This document shows, one piece after another, positions 35,243 to 45,868 of a stretch of DNA of 64,000 nt (the first letter of the stretch is position 1; the number at the start of each line of letters is the position of its first letter). Position numbers and translations under genes: made by a program. Under the pieces are notes generated by a model. That model saw nothing but the letters and a program-made list of their open reading frames with translations. It made no database searches and was not told where the DNA came from. The stretch is taken from NCBI RefSeq assembly GCF_032854445.1, contig NC_088301.1, positions 31,587,830-31,651,829 on the forward strand. The letters run 5' to 3'. This DNA is from Liolophura sinensis (Eukaryota > Mollusca > Polyplacophora > Chitonida > Chitonidae).

Positions 35243-35396
35243 CACAGGATTTTGATTTATTTATTTATTTGTTTTATGCTTTACACCGTACTGAAGAATA
35301 TTTCACTTATACGACGGCGGCCAGCATTAAGGTGGGAGGAAACCTCACAGTGCCCGGGGGAAACCCACGACCATCCGCATGTTCACAGTATTTTGA
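35243..35396 (-). mobile_element. SINE-A, 5'-truncated, with target duplication
   Basis: The - strand copy keeps the (TTTA)n tail, ACCGTACTGAAGAATATTTC, ACTTATACGACGGCGGCCAG and GGGAAACCCACGACCATCCG, but lacks the tRNA head. Flanks CACAGGATTTTGA (35243-35255) and CACAGTATTTTGA (35384-35396) form a 13-bp duplication with one change. Confidence 0.85.
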
Positions 35397-35476
35397 ATAA
35401 CTTCAGACCGCTTTTTGAGCATTTACGTACGCAATTGGAACAAAACCGTCATTCAGGTAAGTCCCCAACACGCCGC

Positions 35477-35557
35477 AATTCACTGGTTACGTGTGACCAT
35501 TTGCCAACTACCACATTGTCGTCTATGCCTTCGTTCCACTCGCTATGCCTTTTATAT
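35477..35557 (+). repeat. Family C, partial copy
   Basis: CACTGGTTACGTGTGACCAT, TTGCCAACTACCACATTGTC and CCACTCGCTATGCC match the downstream block of copies at 4430 and 55735. Confidence 0.6.
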
Positions 35558-35654
35558 TAGACAGTCGATCTCCAACTTTCGACTGCATCACCTGGAGCAT
35601 CCATAACGGCAATCATGCTGCTTGCTTGTTTGGCACTCAGCACATGAAAATGGT

Positions 35655-35725
35655 CCTGTAAAAGTGGGCCAGGTGTTAGTATGATGTGACTGACACTTGG
35701 CTTAATGTCATGATGTTCACTGAAG
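35655..35725 (+). mobile_element. Possible SINE-B body fragment
   Basis: GTGGGCCAGGTGTTAGTATG then ATGTGACTGACACTTGG resembles the GGCCCGGTGTCAGTATAATG block of SINE-B. Short and diverged. Confidence 0.35.
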
Positions 35726-35833
35726 CAGCATTGTAAACATGCAGGCATTGATACATTAAAACATCATCGCAATGTAGCAGAATAAAACATTTGTTGTGAC
35801 GTCACTGTATTCAGAAATCGTAATTTATCGTTC

Positions 35834-35860
35834 AGGAAAGTACGGCAGCCGTACTTTCCT
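35834..35860. other. Perfect 13-bp-arm hairpin
   Basis: AGGAAAGTACGGC, a single A, then GCCGTACTTTCCT. The arms pair without mismatch. There is no neighbouring terminator or gene that explains it. Confidence 0.8.
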
Positions 35861-35965
35861 AAATTCGTGTCGCCATACATAAAAAATCAGAGCTATAACA
35901 TATCCCCGTGTCATCTGCGCAGTTTAAGAAATCCTTTATTGTAATGCAACTGTTTAGAAGTGGGA

Positions 35966-36024
35966 ATGAATGATTATGGCTTAACGCCACATCGGCAATA
36001 TCTCAGCCATATCGTGGCGAATAG
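35966..36024 (+). repeat. Short dispersed repeat fragment (AACGCCA type)
   Basis: GAATGAATGATTATGGCTTA, ACGCCACATCGGCAATATCT, then CAGCCATATCGTGGCG; related to 10232-10300 and, from memory, to a SINE core common in molluscs. Confidence 0.45.
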
Positions 36025-36314
36025 AAGTGGGAGAAAGACGTCGTAACTGTACATATCCTGGATACCAAAGTCCTCTGCGCTTGGCGCCTCGTACTTTCTT
36101 ATCTAGGAATGTACACTTTTCCACATCACGGTGTAGAAAGCGCCGCTTACCACCAAACTATCATAAGAACTGAAGCCGTGGTGGTAAGGAAAGTTTGTAA
36201 TGCCGCAAGATAGCAGGTAGAATATTATCCTAGCTGACGCTAGCATTGCGTGAAAATGTAAAAATAAGCAACCTACTGCTTTGTTTTGATTATTGAGAGG
36301 AACGCACAGGTAAT

Positions 36315-36485
36315 ATGTATTTATTTACATATTTATTCCACTGGGTTTTCTTCCTAGTACACTCACTTCCCTAGAATTTTTAACTTATATGTTTCGAGGT
36401 TCAGGTATTTGCTGGGAGGAAACCAGCATGAATCCGGAGAAAATCACCGGCCTTCGACAAATACCTGACAAACCGTCTGACACCA
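36315..36485. repeat. Possible decayed dispersed repeat
   Basis: TGCTGGGAGGAAACCAGCAT, CCGGAGAAAATCACCGGCCT and TTCGACAAATACCTGACAAA recall SINE-A body words (GGGAGGAAACC, CGG-rich) but the order differs; a separate family is likely. Confidence 0.3.
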
Positions 36486-37129
36486 CGCCTCAATTGAACT
36501 GACCAGTTCTCCGATACCAATTTCGCTATGTAGGCCTAATAAAAAAAAAGTAAATCCGGAATGAACACTGTGATCATTTTGCGATGTAGCCCTTGTTTTA
36601 TGAGATTACATGGCATGCGCTTAGTTCAAACTTGGTGTCATTCAACTCTGTTGCCACTACGCTTGTCCTATATTGTACAGCTTCATTGGGATTCCGAGGC
36701 TACAGGATGAACGCAGATGGTCCGGTGGATAGCTATTAGAAATCTGCTGGCGATATGAGCGTGCCAATGTGCACACTGTGAAATGCAATCAGTTCACGGA
36801 CACGGTTCGAACAATTCCACCAAACTAACAATAAATTATCCAAATAAATTCTCTTAGTATCCCCTGTGACCTGCAGGCGCCAGTGGCCACCACACATCAC
36901 ACAGTGGATATTCCATTCATTCTGTAGGCTTCAGAATTCGGCTTTTTCTTAACTGCTTCTCTCTGTTGGCTGTATTTGCATTCCCCATGGTATCCATTTG
37001 AAATCCAAACCAGCGCCCGTACGAAGTCTGAAGTATCACTCGTAGACTGCGAAGGGACGTTCCAAGTCCATAATCGTAAAACCCACGTGTACTGTTTACC
37101 GAAGGTGCAATTGCCCTTAATCACAACGC
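36486..37129. other. No gene recognised
   Basis: Overlapping ORFs on both strands at 36897-37124 and 36976-37308 run into the next SINE and are by-products. Nothing else is seen. Confidence 0.4.
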
Positions 37130-37300
37130 CTGTGTTTTGTTATTTATTTATTTATTTGATAGGTGTTTTACGACGTACTGAAGAACATTTCACTTATTCG
37201 CCGGGGGCCAGCATTCTGGCGGGAGGAAACCGGGCAAAGCCCGGGGGGAAACCCACGTCCATCCGCATGTTGCTGCAAAGACCCTCCCACTGTGTTTTGT
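37130..37300 (-). mobile_element. SINE-A, 5'-truncated, with perfect 11-bp target duplication
   Basis: The tail (TTTA)n, GTGTTTTACGACGTACTGAA, GGAGGAAACCGGGCAAAGCC and ACGTCCATCCGCATGTTGCT are present; the head with A and B boxes is missing. CTGTGTTTTGT flanks both sides (37130-37140 and 37290-37300). The intact duplication shows the head was lost at insertion, not by later deletion. Confidence 0.9.
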
Positions 37301-37882
37301 CGAGATGAATTTACGGTATTTGACATGAATGTAAGGCTTGTTCATGCTATTTCTAAACACCTTCGTTTTCATTATCCACTGACAACAAACTGTCGACAAG
37401 GCAGGTGTGGCTGTTTGTACGTTATAATGTTCGTTTAAGACCACTTCTTTTTCACCAGTATGGTGGGCATACATGTATCTGTAAGCCACATGTAGGAAAG
37501 TTTTCAGTAACTTGCCAAATGTCGGTGGTTTACTCTCCGGCTAAATTACGAGCTAAATTAGGAAGTACTGCGAAGATAATCCGTACAAGATGCCTTGGGG
37601 TACATAGAGTATAATGAGTATGTTTCTTGTTTTCTTGTGAACGGAGCGCTGTACTTCATAATTGTGTCTGATTTCCCTTAACCCTGTGCTAATGGCCATA
37701 TATTCATCGTGTTAAAATCCCACGTAGGCTATATTAACAGGTGCAATCAAAGCACAACTGTGATACATAATTTTGATTAACTACAACTTTCACGGTTACC
37801 ACTTTTTACCATTAGATACTGATTAAATTTATAAATGTTTTTAAAAATGAAATACAAGCACACAACATCCCTTGAGCCTCCC
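37301..37882. other. No gene recognised
   Basis: ORFs here are short and run over from the SINE. Nothing else is seen. Confidence 0.4.
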
Positions 37883-38045
37883 TTGCATAAATGAAACTCC
37901 CTCCTAATTCCTAATATACTTTGTAAGATCTTTGGTGATTTGTATTGAACCTTGTTTTAGTAATTGGTTGTGCGATTTATTGACCAAGACAGTTGATTAC
38001 TGGTATACGCATGTCTTTCACGACCTCTAGATTTTGAACGCATCT
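37883..38045 (+). repeat. Family D, copy 4
   Basis: TCCTAATTCCTAATATACTT, CTTTGGTGATTTGTATTGAA, GCGATTTATTGACCAAGA, TTGATTACTGGTATACGCAT and ACGACCTCTAGATTTTG follow the family D order, more diverged than the others. Confidence 0.6.
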
Positions 38046-39235
38046 TTTGATTTGTCGTCAAAGCCATTCCAGGCCTACAGAACGTAAATTGCTTCTTATA
38101 AACCTCTCCTGCACCTTGATATCATAAAACCCAGTAAATTGATTCACTTTAAATCAAGCCCATCTGAAGTTTTCCGTATTTGCGGGGAAAACCATTTAAC
38201 TTTTGTGACATGCATTATCATCACCAAGAAGCTTAAAACCCACCAGACCGGAAAAGGCCCTTTCAATGACTCTCCTCCATTTTCTTAGCCGAGAGAGTGA
38301 CGGTCAAAGCAATAGACACAATTTTGTGCTGGTCCGGTTGATCTTTCTTATCATTCAAGACGAACTCGAACATTCGTCCGTGTATGCTGTTATGTATGGT
38401 AAAGTACCAATGGCTTGTCAAAACGTCTGATGGATAAGCTCAAATATTAGTCAAGTATGATGAAACTTTTCATAGAAGGCCACGTCGAAGTTTGATTAAC
38501 GATATGACACAAAGCCTCTCTTCTGTACGTGTGAAATACAAGAGAAAGGGAATCTGATCAAAGGTGGGAGACGCACCGTTTTCGTAGAAAGGTTGGCATT
38601 ACTTTCTCTGACAGTTAACGTCAACTCAGCACGGTCACGTCAGTCTGAAGCAAACTGCACGTCAATTCAAGCCTGAAAAATGTGGATCTCCAATTTGGAT
38701 CGAACCCCAAGTCAGCAAATCCACATATGGACCTATGACGAATATGAACGTGTCTGTGCAGTAGAGTACCTACATTTTTGGACGGACGTTACCTTAATGT
38801 CTTAACAGAAGCGCTGAAATGCTAGACAGAGCAGACCGCACCTCCTTCAGAGCAATATAAATATTAAACGATTAAGGAACCAAACGTTAAATTGAAACTG
38901 GGCAGATAATTTTAGCACACATTGATGGGGGTGACGACGCGATTCCACCATTCGACCACGGAATGCTTTGTGTTGACGCCCAGATCTTTACACAGGTTTT
39001 CTGTAAGACTTACGATGTTCGCATGTTGTCTCTGTTGGCTTATCTCGCTAGACAATGCAAATAGCTAAAAAAATCCAGATGTCTAAAGCAATAGCAGACT
39101 GTCGTCTCGGGTCATAAAAGAATAGCACTTAATATATAAAGCATTCTAGGAATATTTCTTTAGGCTGACAAAGATCTCTCTGTTTTCATCCTCTTGAATA
39201 TAAAACATTCTGTACTTAAGTACTTCATGCTGTAA
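38046..39235. other. No gene recognised
   Basis: Plain sequence. No ORF of note and no repeat from this window. Confidence 0.5.
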
Positions 39236-40560
39236 GTCGTCATAAGCACGCTGTATTTTATGTCACTCTGTGTAGGGCGGTGAATGAATAAGATGCTGTA
39301 CTTAAGCATGTTGTGTTTTATGTCACTCTGTGTAGGGCGGTGAATGAATAAGATGCTGTACTTAAGCATGTTGTGTTTTATGTCACCCTGTGTAGGCCGG
39401 TGAATGAATAAGATGCTGTACTTAAGCATGTTGTGTTTTATGTCACCCTGTGTAGGCCGGTGAATGAATAAGATGCTGTACTTAAGCATGTTGTGTTTTA
39501 TGTCACCCTGTGTAGGCCGGTGAATGAATAAGATGCTGTACTTAAGCATGTTGGATTTTATGTCACTCTGTGTAGGGCGGTGAATGAATAAGATGCTGTA
39601 CTTAAACATGTTGTATTTCATGTCACCCTGTGTAGGCCGGTGAATGAATAAGATGCTGTACTTAAGCATGTCGTGTTTTATGTCACCCTGTGTAGGCCGG
39701 TGAATGAATAAGATGCTGTACTTAAGCATGTCGTGTTTTATGTCACCCTGTGTAGGCCGGTGAATGAATAAGATGCTGTACTTAAACATGTTGTGTTTCA
39801 TGTCACCCTGTGTAGGCCGGTGAATGAATAAGATGCTGTACTTAAGCATGTTGTGTTTTATGTCACCCTGTGTAGGCCGGTGAATGAATAAGATGCTGTA
39901 CTTAAGCATGTCGTGTTTTATGTCACCCTGTGTAGGCCGGTGAATGAATAAGATGCTGTACTTAAGCATGTCGTGTTTTATGTCACCCTGTGTAGGCCGG
40001 TGAATGAATAAGATGCTGTACTTAAACATGTTGTGTTTCATGTCACCCTGTGTAGGCCGGTGAATGAATAAGATGCTGTACTTAAGCATGTTGTATTTCA
40101 TGTCACCCTGTGTAGGCCGGTGAATGAATAAGATGCTGTACTTAAGCATGTCGTGTTTTATGTCACCCTGTGTAGGCCGGTGAATGAATAAGATGCTGTA
40201 CTTAAACATGTTGTGTTTCATGTCACCCTGTGTAGGCCGGTGAATGAATAAGATGCTGTACTTAAGCATGTTGTGTTTTATGTCACCCTGTGTAGGCCGG
40301 TGAATGAATAAGATGCTGTACTTAAGCATGTCGTGTTTTATGTCACCCTGTGTAGGCCGGTGAATGAATAAGATGCTGTACTTAAACATGTTGTGTTTCA
40401 TGTCACCCTGTGTAGGCCGGTGAATGAATAAGATGCTGTACTTAAGCATGTTGTGTTTTATGTCACCCTGTGTAGGCCGGTGAATGAATAAGATGCTGTA
40501 CTTAAGCATGTTGTATTTCCTGTCACCCTATGTATGCCAGTGAATGAATAAGATGCTGTA
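39236..40560. repeat. 60-bp minisatellite, 22 units, open for 449 codons on the - strand
   Basis: Units read TGTGTAGGCCGGTGAATGAA, TAAGATGCTGTACTTAAGCA, TGTTGTGTTTTATGTCACCC with few variants. Because the unit is 60 bp and one - strand frame lacks stops, an ORF spans 39160-40509 with a 20-residue repeat (MLKYSILFIHRPTQGDIKHN). Most differences between units change residues (H to Y or S, N to D, L to F, I to M, G to S); I see only one synonymous type (CGG/CGC). That argues against selection on a protein. There is no promoter, signal peptide or splice context. Unit types recur in three-unit blocks (for example HN, then HN with Phe, then HD). Confidence 0.95.
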
Positions 40561-40980
40561 CATGTAGTTAAATATTTGGGTTTGCATGTTGTCTTGTGTA
40601 CATCATCCAGGTGAATAAGGTAGATGCTCTACTTAAGTGCTTCAGATTGCATGTCATCTTATGTGAAGATAAGATAAGAATCTTTGTTTCACTGTCATTT
40701 GCAACGTAGACAGGGTAAAAGTAAATATGGTTTCGGGGGTCTTTGTTTTTCGCTTCCGAAGGAAACACCTGCTCCTAATAAAGTTCAGCAGAGGGGAAAA
40801 TATGATTATCAACTTACGAAACGTGTGTTAATCAATGCTAATGATACCAAAACGGGAGCACTCATTAGACGCGTGAACTCTAAATGTGCTTCAAGGAACC
40901 ATGCTCGTCTTTGTCCAGTCAGATATCAGGATGTTTAGAATTCCAGCTGGGGCGTATTCCAAACTAGGCAATAGCTTTTG
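40561..40980. other. Decayed end of the 60-bp array, then no gene
   Basis: Words such as GTGAATAAGGTAGATGCTCT and ACTTAAGTGCTTC to about 40665 are worn units. Overlapping ORFs to 40938 have no motif. Confidence 0.5.
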
Positions 40981-41010
40981 TGTGTGGGTGTGTGTGTGCG
41001 TGTGTGTGAA
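40981..41010. repeat. (GT)n microsatellite, imperfect
   Basis: GTGTGGGTGTGTGTGTGCGT and GTGTGTG; about 30 bases. Confidence 0.85.
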
Positions 41011-41085
41011 TTGTGGAATACCACAAACGTTCCCTTGTGAAGAGACCACTACGCACAGCCTATTTGCCATGCTTGTGAGGTGTGA

Positions 41086-41570
41086 CACACTCTAGTATAT
41101 ACATTACAGCCATGCAGTGTCATACAGTCTAGTACGTGTATTATCGCGATACAGTGTCATACAATCTAGTACTTGCATTATCGCTATACAGTGTCATACA
41201 ATCTAGAGTGTGCATTCTAGTACATGTATTGTAAATATGCATTTATTTATTTGATTGGTGTTTTACGCCGTACTCAAGAATATTTCACTTATACGACGAC
41301 GGCCTGCATTATGAAACCCACGACCATCGGAGAGGAATCCAGCATGAGCTTTACTTGAACTCACAGCGACTGCATTGGTGAGAGACTCCTGGGTCATTAC
41401 GCTGCGCTAGCAGCGCTAACCAACTGAGCCACGGAGGCCCCTGTAGCTATGCAGTGTAACAATCTAGTAAATGCATTATAGCCATACATTATAGTTATGC
41501 AGTGTCATACAGTCCAGTACATGCATCATAATTATAACGTGTCATGCACTGTAGCATATGTACATGTATA
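41086..41570 (+). repeat. About 44-bp minisatellite split by a SINE-A
   Basis: Units carry CATGCAGTGTCATACAGTCT then AGTACGTGTATTATCGCGAT and variants. They occupy 41086-41241 and resume at 41442-41570 (GTAGCTATGCAGTGTAACAA, ATGCAGTGTCATACAGTCCA). The SINE in the middle is a later insertion. Confidence 0.85.
41242..41441 (-). mobile_element. SINE-A inserted in the minisatellite
   Basis: - strand copy with tail (TTTA)n, TTGGTGTTTTACGCCGTACT, CAAGAATATTTCACTTATAC and the head with reverse B box at 41351-41365 and A box at 41418-41436. It has lost the GGGAGGAAACCGGG block by internal deletion. Flanks TGTAAATATGCA and TGTAGCTATGCA could be a target duplication with two changes, or neighbouring minisatellite units. 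Confidence 0.85.
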
Positions 41571-42070
41571 ATAGCTATAAAGCTAGTAATCTTTGTTTCC
41601 AAACCCGAGGTCCTTGTTGATTTAATAGTTTATTAGTCTGTAACCAAAGGGTGTGATGCAGACTTTTGCTGGTTCTGTAGCGGTTTTAATACAACAGGTT
41701 TATCAAGTAGCTGTCGAGGTGCGGTTGCCTATTACGTGTTTCCTGTTTTGCTGTACCCATAAACATCACTGTCATTGTCACACATTTTTCAGTTAAGGAA
41801 TGGTAGTAGTATTTTATAGAGTCTTATTATCCGAACATGAATTACTTTAGACGCCCATGTAACCTCGTCCATGGTTTAACGTTTATTTTTGACTTGAAGA
41901 AATAGTGTAGGTTATGAACTGGTAATATCCAGAAAGTGTAATCTCTTATAGCTATAATGCTGTTAGGAACTGATAGGTTGCCAGCTTTGTGTATACATAC
42001 TCACCTTAAACGCTGTCACTCAGATGAGCACTAAGTTATGAAGCAAATATCATTCTTTAACGAAATATAC
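41571..42070. other. No gene recognised
   Basis: Plain sequence; nothing seen. Confidence 0.4.
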
Positions 42071-42189
42071 GCGTAGCAATGTGGGACGTGCAGCAATGTG
42101 GGACGTGCAGCAATGCGGGACGTGTAGAAATGTGGAACGTGTAGCAATGCGGGACGTGTAGAAATGTGGAACGTGTAGCAATGCAGGAA
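42071..42189 (+). repeat. 17-bp minisatellite, 7 units
   Basis: Units GTGTAGCAATGCGGGAC and GTGTAGAAATGTGGAAC alternate in the right half, giving a 34-bp higher-order unit. Confidence 0.9.
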
Positions 42190-42627
42190 TTAACACGTGT
42201 GCATCACACAACTATTAATTGAAATTGTAGTAGTGAAATGACTTATCTCTTATCTCTTAGAAACCTGGTCGACAAAGATTATATAATCCCCAAAACAGCG
42301 TGGTCCGATGAAATACAAGCGAAATGAGATGCAGCATAGAAATGTGTATACGCGTAATCCATATATGTATACTGCATGGTGTAGTCTGAATTTCATTTTA
42401 ACTTTCGCCTGGTTTCTTCCTAGATATCCCCTTAACCATAACCCCGTCAGCTTCCATCAGCTTTAGAACTTGGAAAGTTTCATACCTGTTCTTTTAAGCC
42501 TTCTTCCAAACGACTCATCAAGCTTGGTGTCATATGAACGTGCAGTTAGATTAACCGATATTGGATGCTGTGTTTGAGTGTGAATTTAGGTAGAATATAA
42601 ATATGTTTGGCTGCTATTAGTTTGCAA
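42190..42627. other. No gene recognised
   Basis: Plain sequence between the 17-bp array and family D. Nothing is seen in it. Confidence 0.4.
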
Positions 42628-42850
42628 TATCACTGAAAACTGCTGACTGCTTCTCCTTGTATGGATCCGTCTTAATTTCGTAATTTATATACATTTATAG
42701 TTATCTGTCGGTGTATGCTTAACGTTTTTTTGGGAATTGGTCTTGGGATTATTGACCTCGAACATCCATTTTGTTTGACGGATGGTATACGAATATCTGT
42801 TTTGACGCCTCGATGGTTAAGGGTCACATTCTGTGCTTTATAAAAGTGAA
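42628..42850 (+). repeat. Family D, copy 5 (best preserved)
   Basis: ATCACTGAAAACTGCTGACT, GATCCGTCTTAATTTCGTAA, TGGGAATTGGTCTTGGGATT, ATTGACC, TTTGACGGATGGTATACGAA and TGTTTTGACGCCTC appear in family order. Confidence 0.7.
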
Positions 42851-42972
42851 TCAACCAAGGCTGACATTGATTATTTACCTTACGTTACCGTATAAATGAT
42901 TGCAGCACAGAAACACTATAACCAATGCAGCGACGACATGGTGTTCCTTGGCAAATTATCACATGTAGCATA

Positions 42973-43012
42973 CCCGGGTGAAATCTAGCCTCTTGTCAGT
43001 TTACCATCGTTA
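42973..43012 (-). repeat. Family C, short reversed fragment
   Basis: Reverse complement gives TAAACTGACAAGAGGCTAGA then TTTCACC, matching the centre of family C. Confidence 0.4.
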
Positions 43013-43450
43013 AAATCCACTGAATCGTTTGAAATGGTATCTAAAATAATTACAGTTAAAATCAGTCCTGCCATGTACAGCATTCACATCTTGTGATAAA
43101 GTCTTCTGTTCTGGCTACCATCCTTGAGCTTTAGGTCTGATGTTATCGGGAATATGTGCTGTATCAGCGCACGCACATCCCAACAAAACTTAGATGAAAT
43201 GATTACTGTTGGTTGGTTTCTGCTGTAATTGTAGCGGAAGCAAGGCAAATGACCGTCAGAGACAAGCTTGTACTGGCTAGACAAGAATAGACCAAGTCGT
43301 TTAGATATTTACACTCTTTACAACGATTTGATTTCACACTGTGTGCACCCTGGGTCAGTGTTTACACCAACCGTGCCGCGTTTCCCATGCTCGGGGCCAG
43401 ATTGGCGTTTCCGCACTGTTTACTTTTTAAGTATTTGCATGTAGCGTTCA

Positions 43451-43600
43451 TCATTTATTTGTTTGCTGTTTAAGTCATAGTTAAGAATTTTTCACTTACA
43501 TGATAACGGTTTGTGGATGGAGGAAACATCTGCCATAACTGTTTGTGGATGGAGGAAACATCTGTGATAAACCTTCCCAGGCCGTACTGGTGTGAGACAA
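43451..43600. repeat. Decayed SINE-like repeat with a 31-bp direct duplication
   Basis: TTATTTGTTTGCTGTTTAAG and TTCACTTACATGATAACGG resemble a SINE-A 3' end on the - strand. Within it GTTTGTGGATGGAGGAAACA then TCTG is repeated twice in tandem. Confidence 0.4.
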
Positions 43601-44382
43601 GCGCATAGTCTGATGATTCTTCGCTGTGTTACGTGGTCCAGTTGTTCGAAGGTGTATTAGTTAATACTGGTATTAAGTCCTACTTTATATTTAAAATTTT
43701 AGCCAAACTCAGCAGCCAATGTATTTGTCCAAAGTCAAAGTATAACAGCAGCAAATTTAGTTTAATATTTAATGTGAAGTGCCATTCACATTCACACTGA
43801 TACACAATTTTGCTGGGGCTAAGTACAAAACTGAAGACTTGGATTAAAGTTAAATCTGGTAGTTTTATGAGTTTTGAAACAGTTTTGAACAACTGGGCCC
43901 AGGAGTTTACACACTTCGCTATACGCCTTTTATGTTTTCTGTAGATAATGCAAAATACAGTTATGGGTATAGCTAACAGCTTCTCCTTGATAATCGTAAT
44001 GAGACTACATGTTAAAACATGGTCTCGGTGTCAGAGATGGTGGGCGTTAAATCGGTATCCTTTAAAGGGAAAGACATTTTAGCAAAGACATTTGATATCT
44101 TCGTTTAGCCCAGTCTTATGATCGCATTTTCGAATTTCCCGGACGATTGCTAAAGTTGGCCTTTTCCCGTTTTAGTGTGAAGGCCAAAGCCATCTGATTC
44201 ACCTTTCCCTATCCCCCCCCCCCCCCCCCGTCCTACCCACACCAACAGAGAATCCCATTCCATCGATAACTCACTAACACAAATGCTTCAATCTACTTTT
44301 CCAAGACCTTTTATCTGACTCTTATTAGGCGTTTGAAACTGGTTTACCCACTTTGTAATACCTTGTCGTTTTGTTCTTGCAG
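43601..44382. other. No gene recognised; poly-C tract; upstream of the peptide gene exon
   Basis: A run of about 17 C lies at 44213-44229. The ORF at 43680-43892 (-) lacks motifs. This stretch is inferred to be the 3' part of a 5'-UTR intron, because the first coding exon starts with a splice acceptor. Confidence 0.4.
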
Positions 44383-44457
44383 ATAAAACCATGGTGCGGT
44401 GTACAGGATTGCTTACCTTAGCCCCTGCTTTGATCTTTACAGTTTTGCTACACACAG
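44383..44457 (+). CDS. Secreted peptide precursor, coding exon 1 (signal peptide)
   Basis: A strong acceptor (TTGTCGTTTTGTTCTTGCAG, ending 44382) opens the exon; eight bases of 5' UTR precede an ATG at 44391 in a near-ideal Kozak context (AAACCATGG). The 22 full codons encode MVRCTGLLTLAPALIFTVLL then HT, a textbook signal peptide: short basic start and a 14-residue hydrophobic core. The exon ends at CACACAG, donor GTAACG, after the first base of a Gly codon. It joins exon 2 in frame. A further 5' non-coding exon must exist upstream; several donors could serve and I cannot choose one. The product would enter the secretory pathway. This start is favoured because it is the only ATG in the exon's frame and is directly followed by the signal sequence. 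Confidence 0.72.
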
Positions 44458-44509
44458 GTAACGTACACTTCATCTCATTCCCTGACTTGGAGCTAACGAA
44501 AACGTCCGT

Positions 44510-44962
44510 ATGCCTTGACAAAACTAGCCGTACCTTTTGGCTAAATCAGTAGTGGCTCCTGAAAACACAAACAAAATCAGTAATGTTTCCCGACAAATCG
44601 GCAATGACACTTAGCAAATCCGGCAACGTCTCCTGACAAAACCGACTGTGTCCCGTGACAAAACCGCTAATATCTCCTGACAAAACCAGCAATATCTTGT
44701 CCATAAATCCACAATACCTTCTGATAAAACCATCAATGTCTCCTGACAAAATCGACAATGACATCTAACAAAGCCAGCACAGTCGCGTAACAAAACCAGC
44801 AATATCTCGTGACAAAACCAGCAATACCTTTCGCCTAAATCAACAATGCTTCCTGACAAATTAGGCAATGTCTCCTGACAAAACCAGCCATGTCTCCTAA
44901 CAAATTAGGCAATGTCTCCTGACCAAATGGGCAATTTTTCCTGACAAAACCAGCAATATCTG
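44510..44962 (+). repeat. 22-bp minisatellite in intron 1, about 18-20 units
   Basis: Units read AATATCTCCTGACAAAACCA then GC, with variants such as AATGACACTTAGCAAATCCG. It begins about 50 bp after the exon 1 donor. Overlapping - strand ORFs (44546-44868) are by-products of the repeat. Confidence 0.9.
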
Positions 44963-45235
44963 CATCCATAGGAGTTCTGTACGGCTGACTGTGTGAATGT
45001 GTTTGATTGCGGGGCCGTGATACTGTAGTTATAAGCTAAAACAGACGATTCCAAACACACTGAACTTTTGTTTGAAGGCTGATAGATTTATGTTTTTATG
45101 CATAGATACAAACTATTTGGACAGCTGGACGGTAATTTGAAAAAGCCAGAGTGCATCTGATAAATCGACAGTACATTTGAAAAAATAAACAGTGCACGCT
45201 GGAAAAAGCGACAGCACATTTGAAAAAGTTTAAAT
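44963..45235 (+). repeat. Short tandem array, 28-32 bp unit, at the right end
   Basis: From 45118 units with ATTTGAAAAAGCCAGAGTGC, ACATTTGAAAAAATAAACAG and GCGACAGCACATTTGAAAAA occur four times. 44963-45117 is plain. Confidence 0.6.
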
Positions 45236-45511
45236 GTGTCATTTGTATTTTAAATGACATTTGCATGGTTTTAAAAATGCCTCGTTTTGCTTCATTTTGA
45301 ATGTTGCCATTTTTATATCGGAGACCGTTATTTCCAGTGGGCATTTTGGCAGATAACTTAGTAATTTCATTCCTGTACAAGAATAAAAGCAGGGCCTTCA
45401 TCATTTGTGCTTTGAGATGGTGGGGGATTAGGAGGTGTTAGGGCTTGGTAAAGAGGTGAAGATGCTGGTTTTAAATGGGAGATACGCGAGGTGTTAGTTC
45501 AAGCCCAGACT

Positions 45512-45662
45512 GGGACAGAGAATCCCGCACGCTCTGGGCCCTGATGCATGGCCATAAGTGGTTGACAATGCTTGTATGGCCGTCAGCCTTGGACAGGGAA
45601 TCCCGCACTCTCTGGGTCCTGACGCATGGCCATATGTGGCTAACAATGCTTGTATAGCCGTT
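45512..45662 (+). repeat. 80-bp tandem duplication
   Basis: GGACAGAGAATCCCGCACGC at 45512 and GGACAGGGAATCCCGCACTC at 45592 each lead into CTCTGGG(C/T)CCTGA, GCATGGCCATA and GACAATGCTTGTAT or AACAATGCTTGTAT. Open frames on both strands follow the duplication. Confidence 0.85.
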
Positions 45663-45868
45663 CAAGTAGTTTACCTTTCATCAAAACCTTTCTTTCACAT
45701 TGAGTTTGAGAATAAAAGTCTGTTGTCACGTGTTGGCAAGTTCCCCATTTATTTGCCATATACTAGTAGTTTACTCTCAGCGAAGAAGTAAGGCGCGTAA
45801 CCACGACACGTTCGCACGATGTCATTTGTCATATCGACTCGTCGAATTAGAAACGTGGAATGAAATCG

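Noticed and set aside
35405-35454. Tiny + strand exon ending in a perfect CAG-GTAAGT donor
   Set aside because: Only 50 bp, begins just after a SINE target duplication, weak acceptor and no partner exon.
39160-40509. 449-residue repeat protein on the - strand
   Set aside because: It is the 60-bp minisatellite in an open phase; differences between units change residues freely and there is no start or splice context. Reported as a repeat.
43084-43230. Possible - strand terminal exon after an acceptor-like GCTACAATTACAGCAG
   Set aside because: About 45 codons of protein-like composition, but weak acceptor, no partner exon and no family; not above chance.
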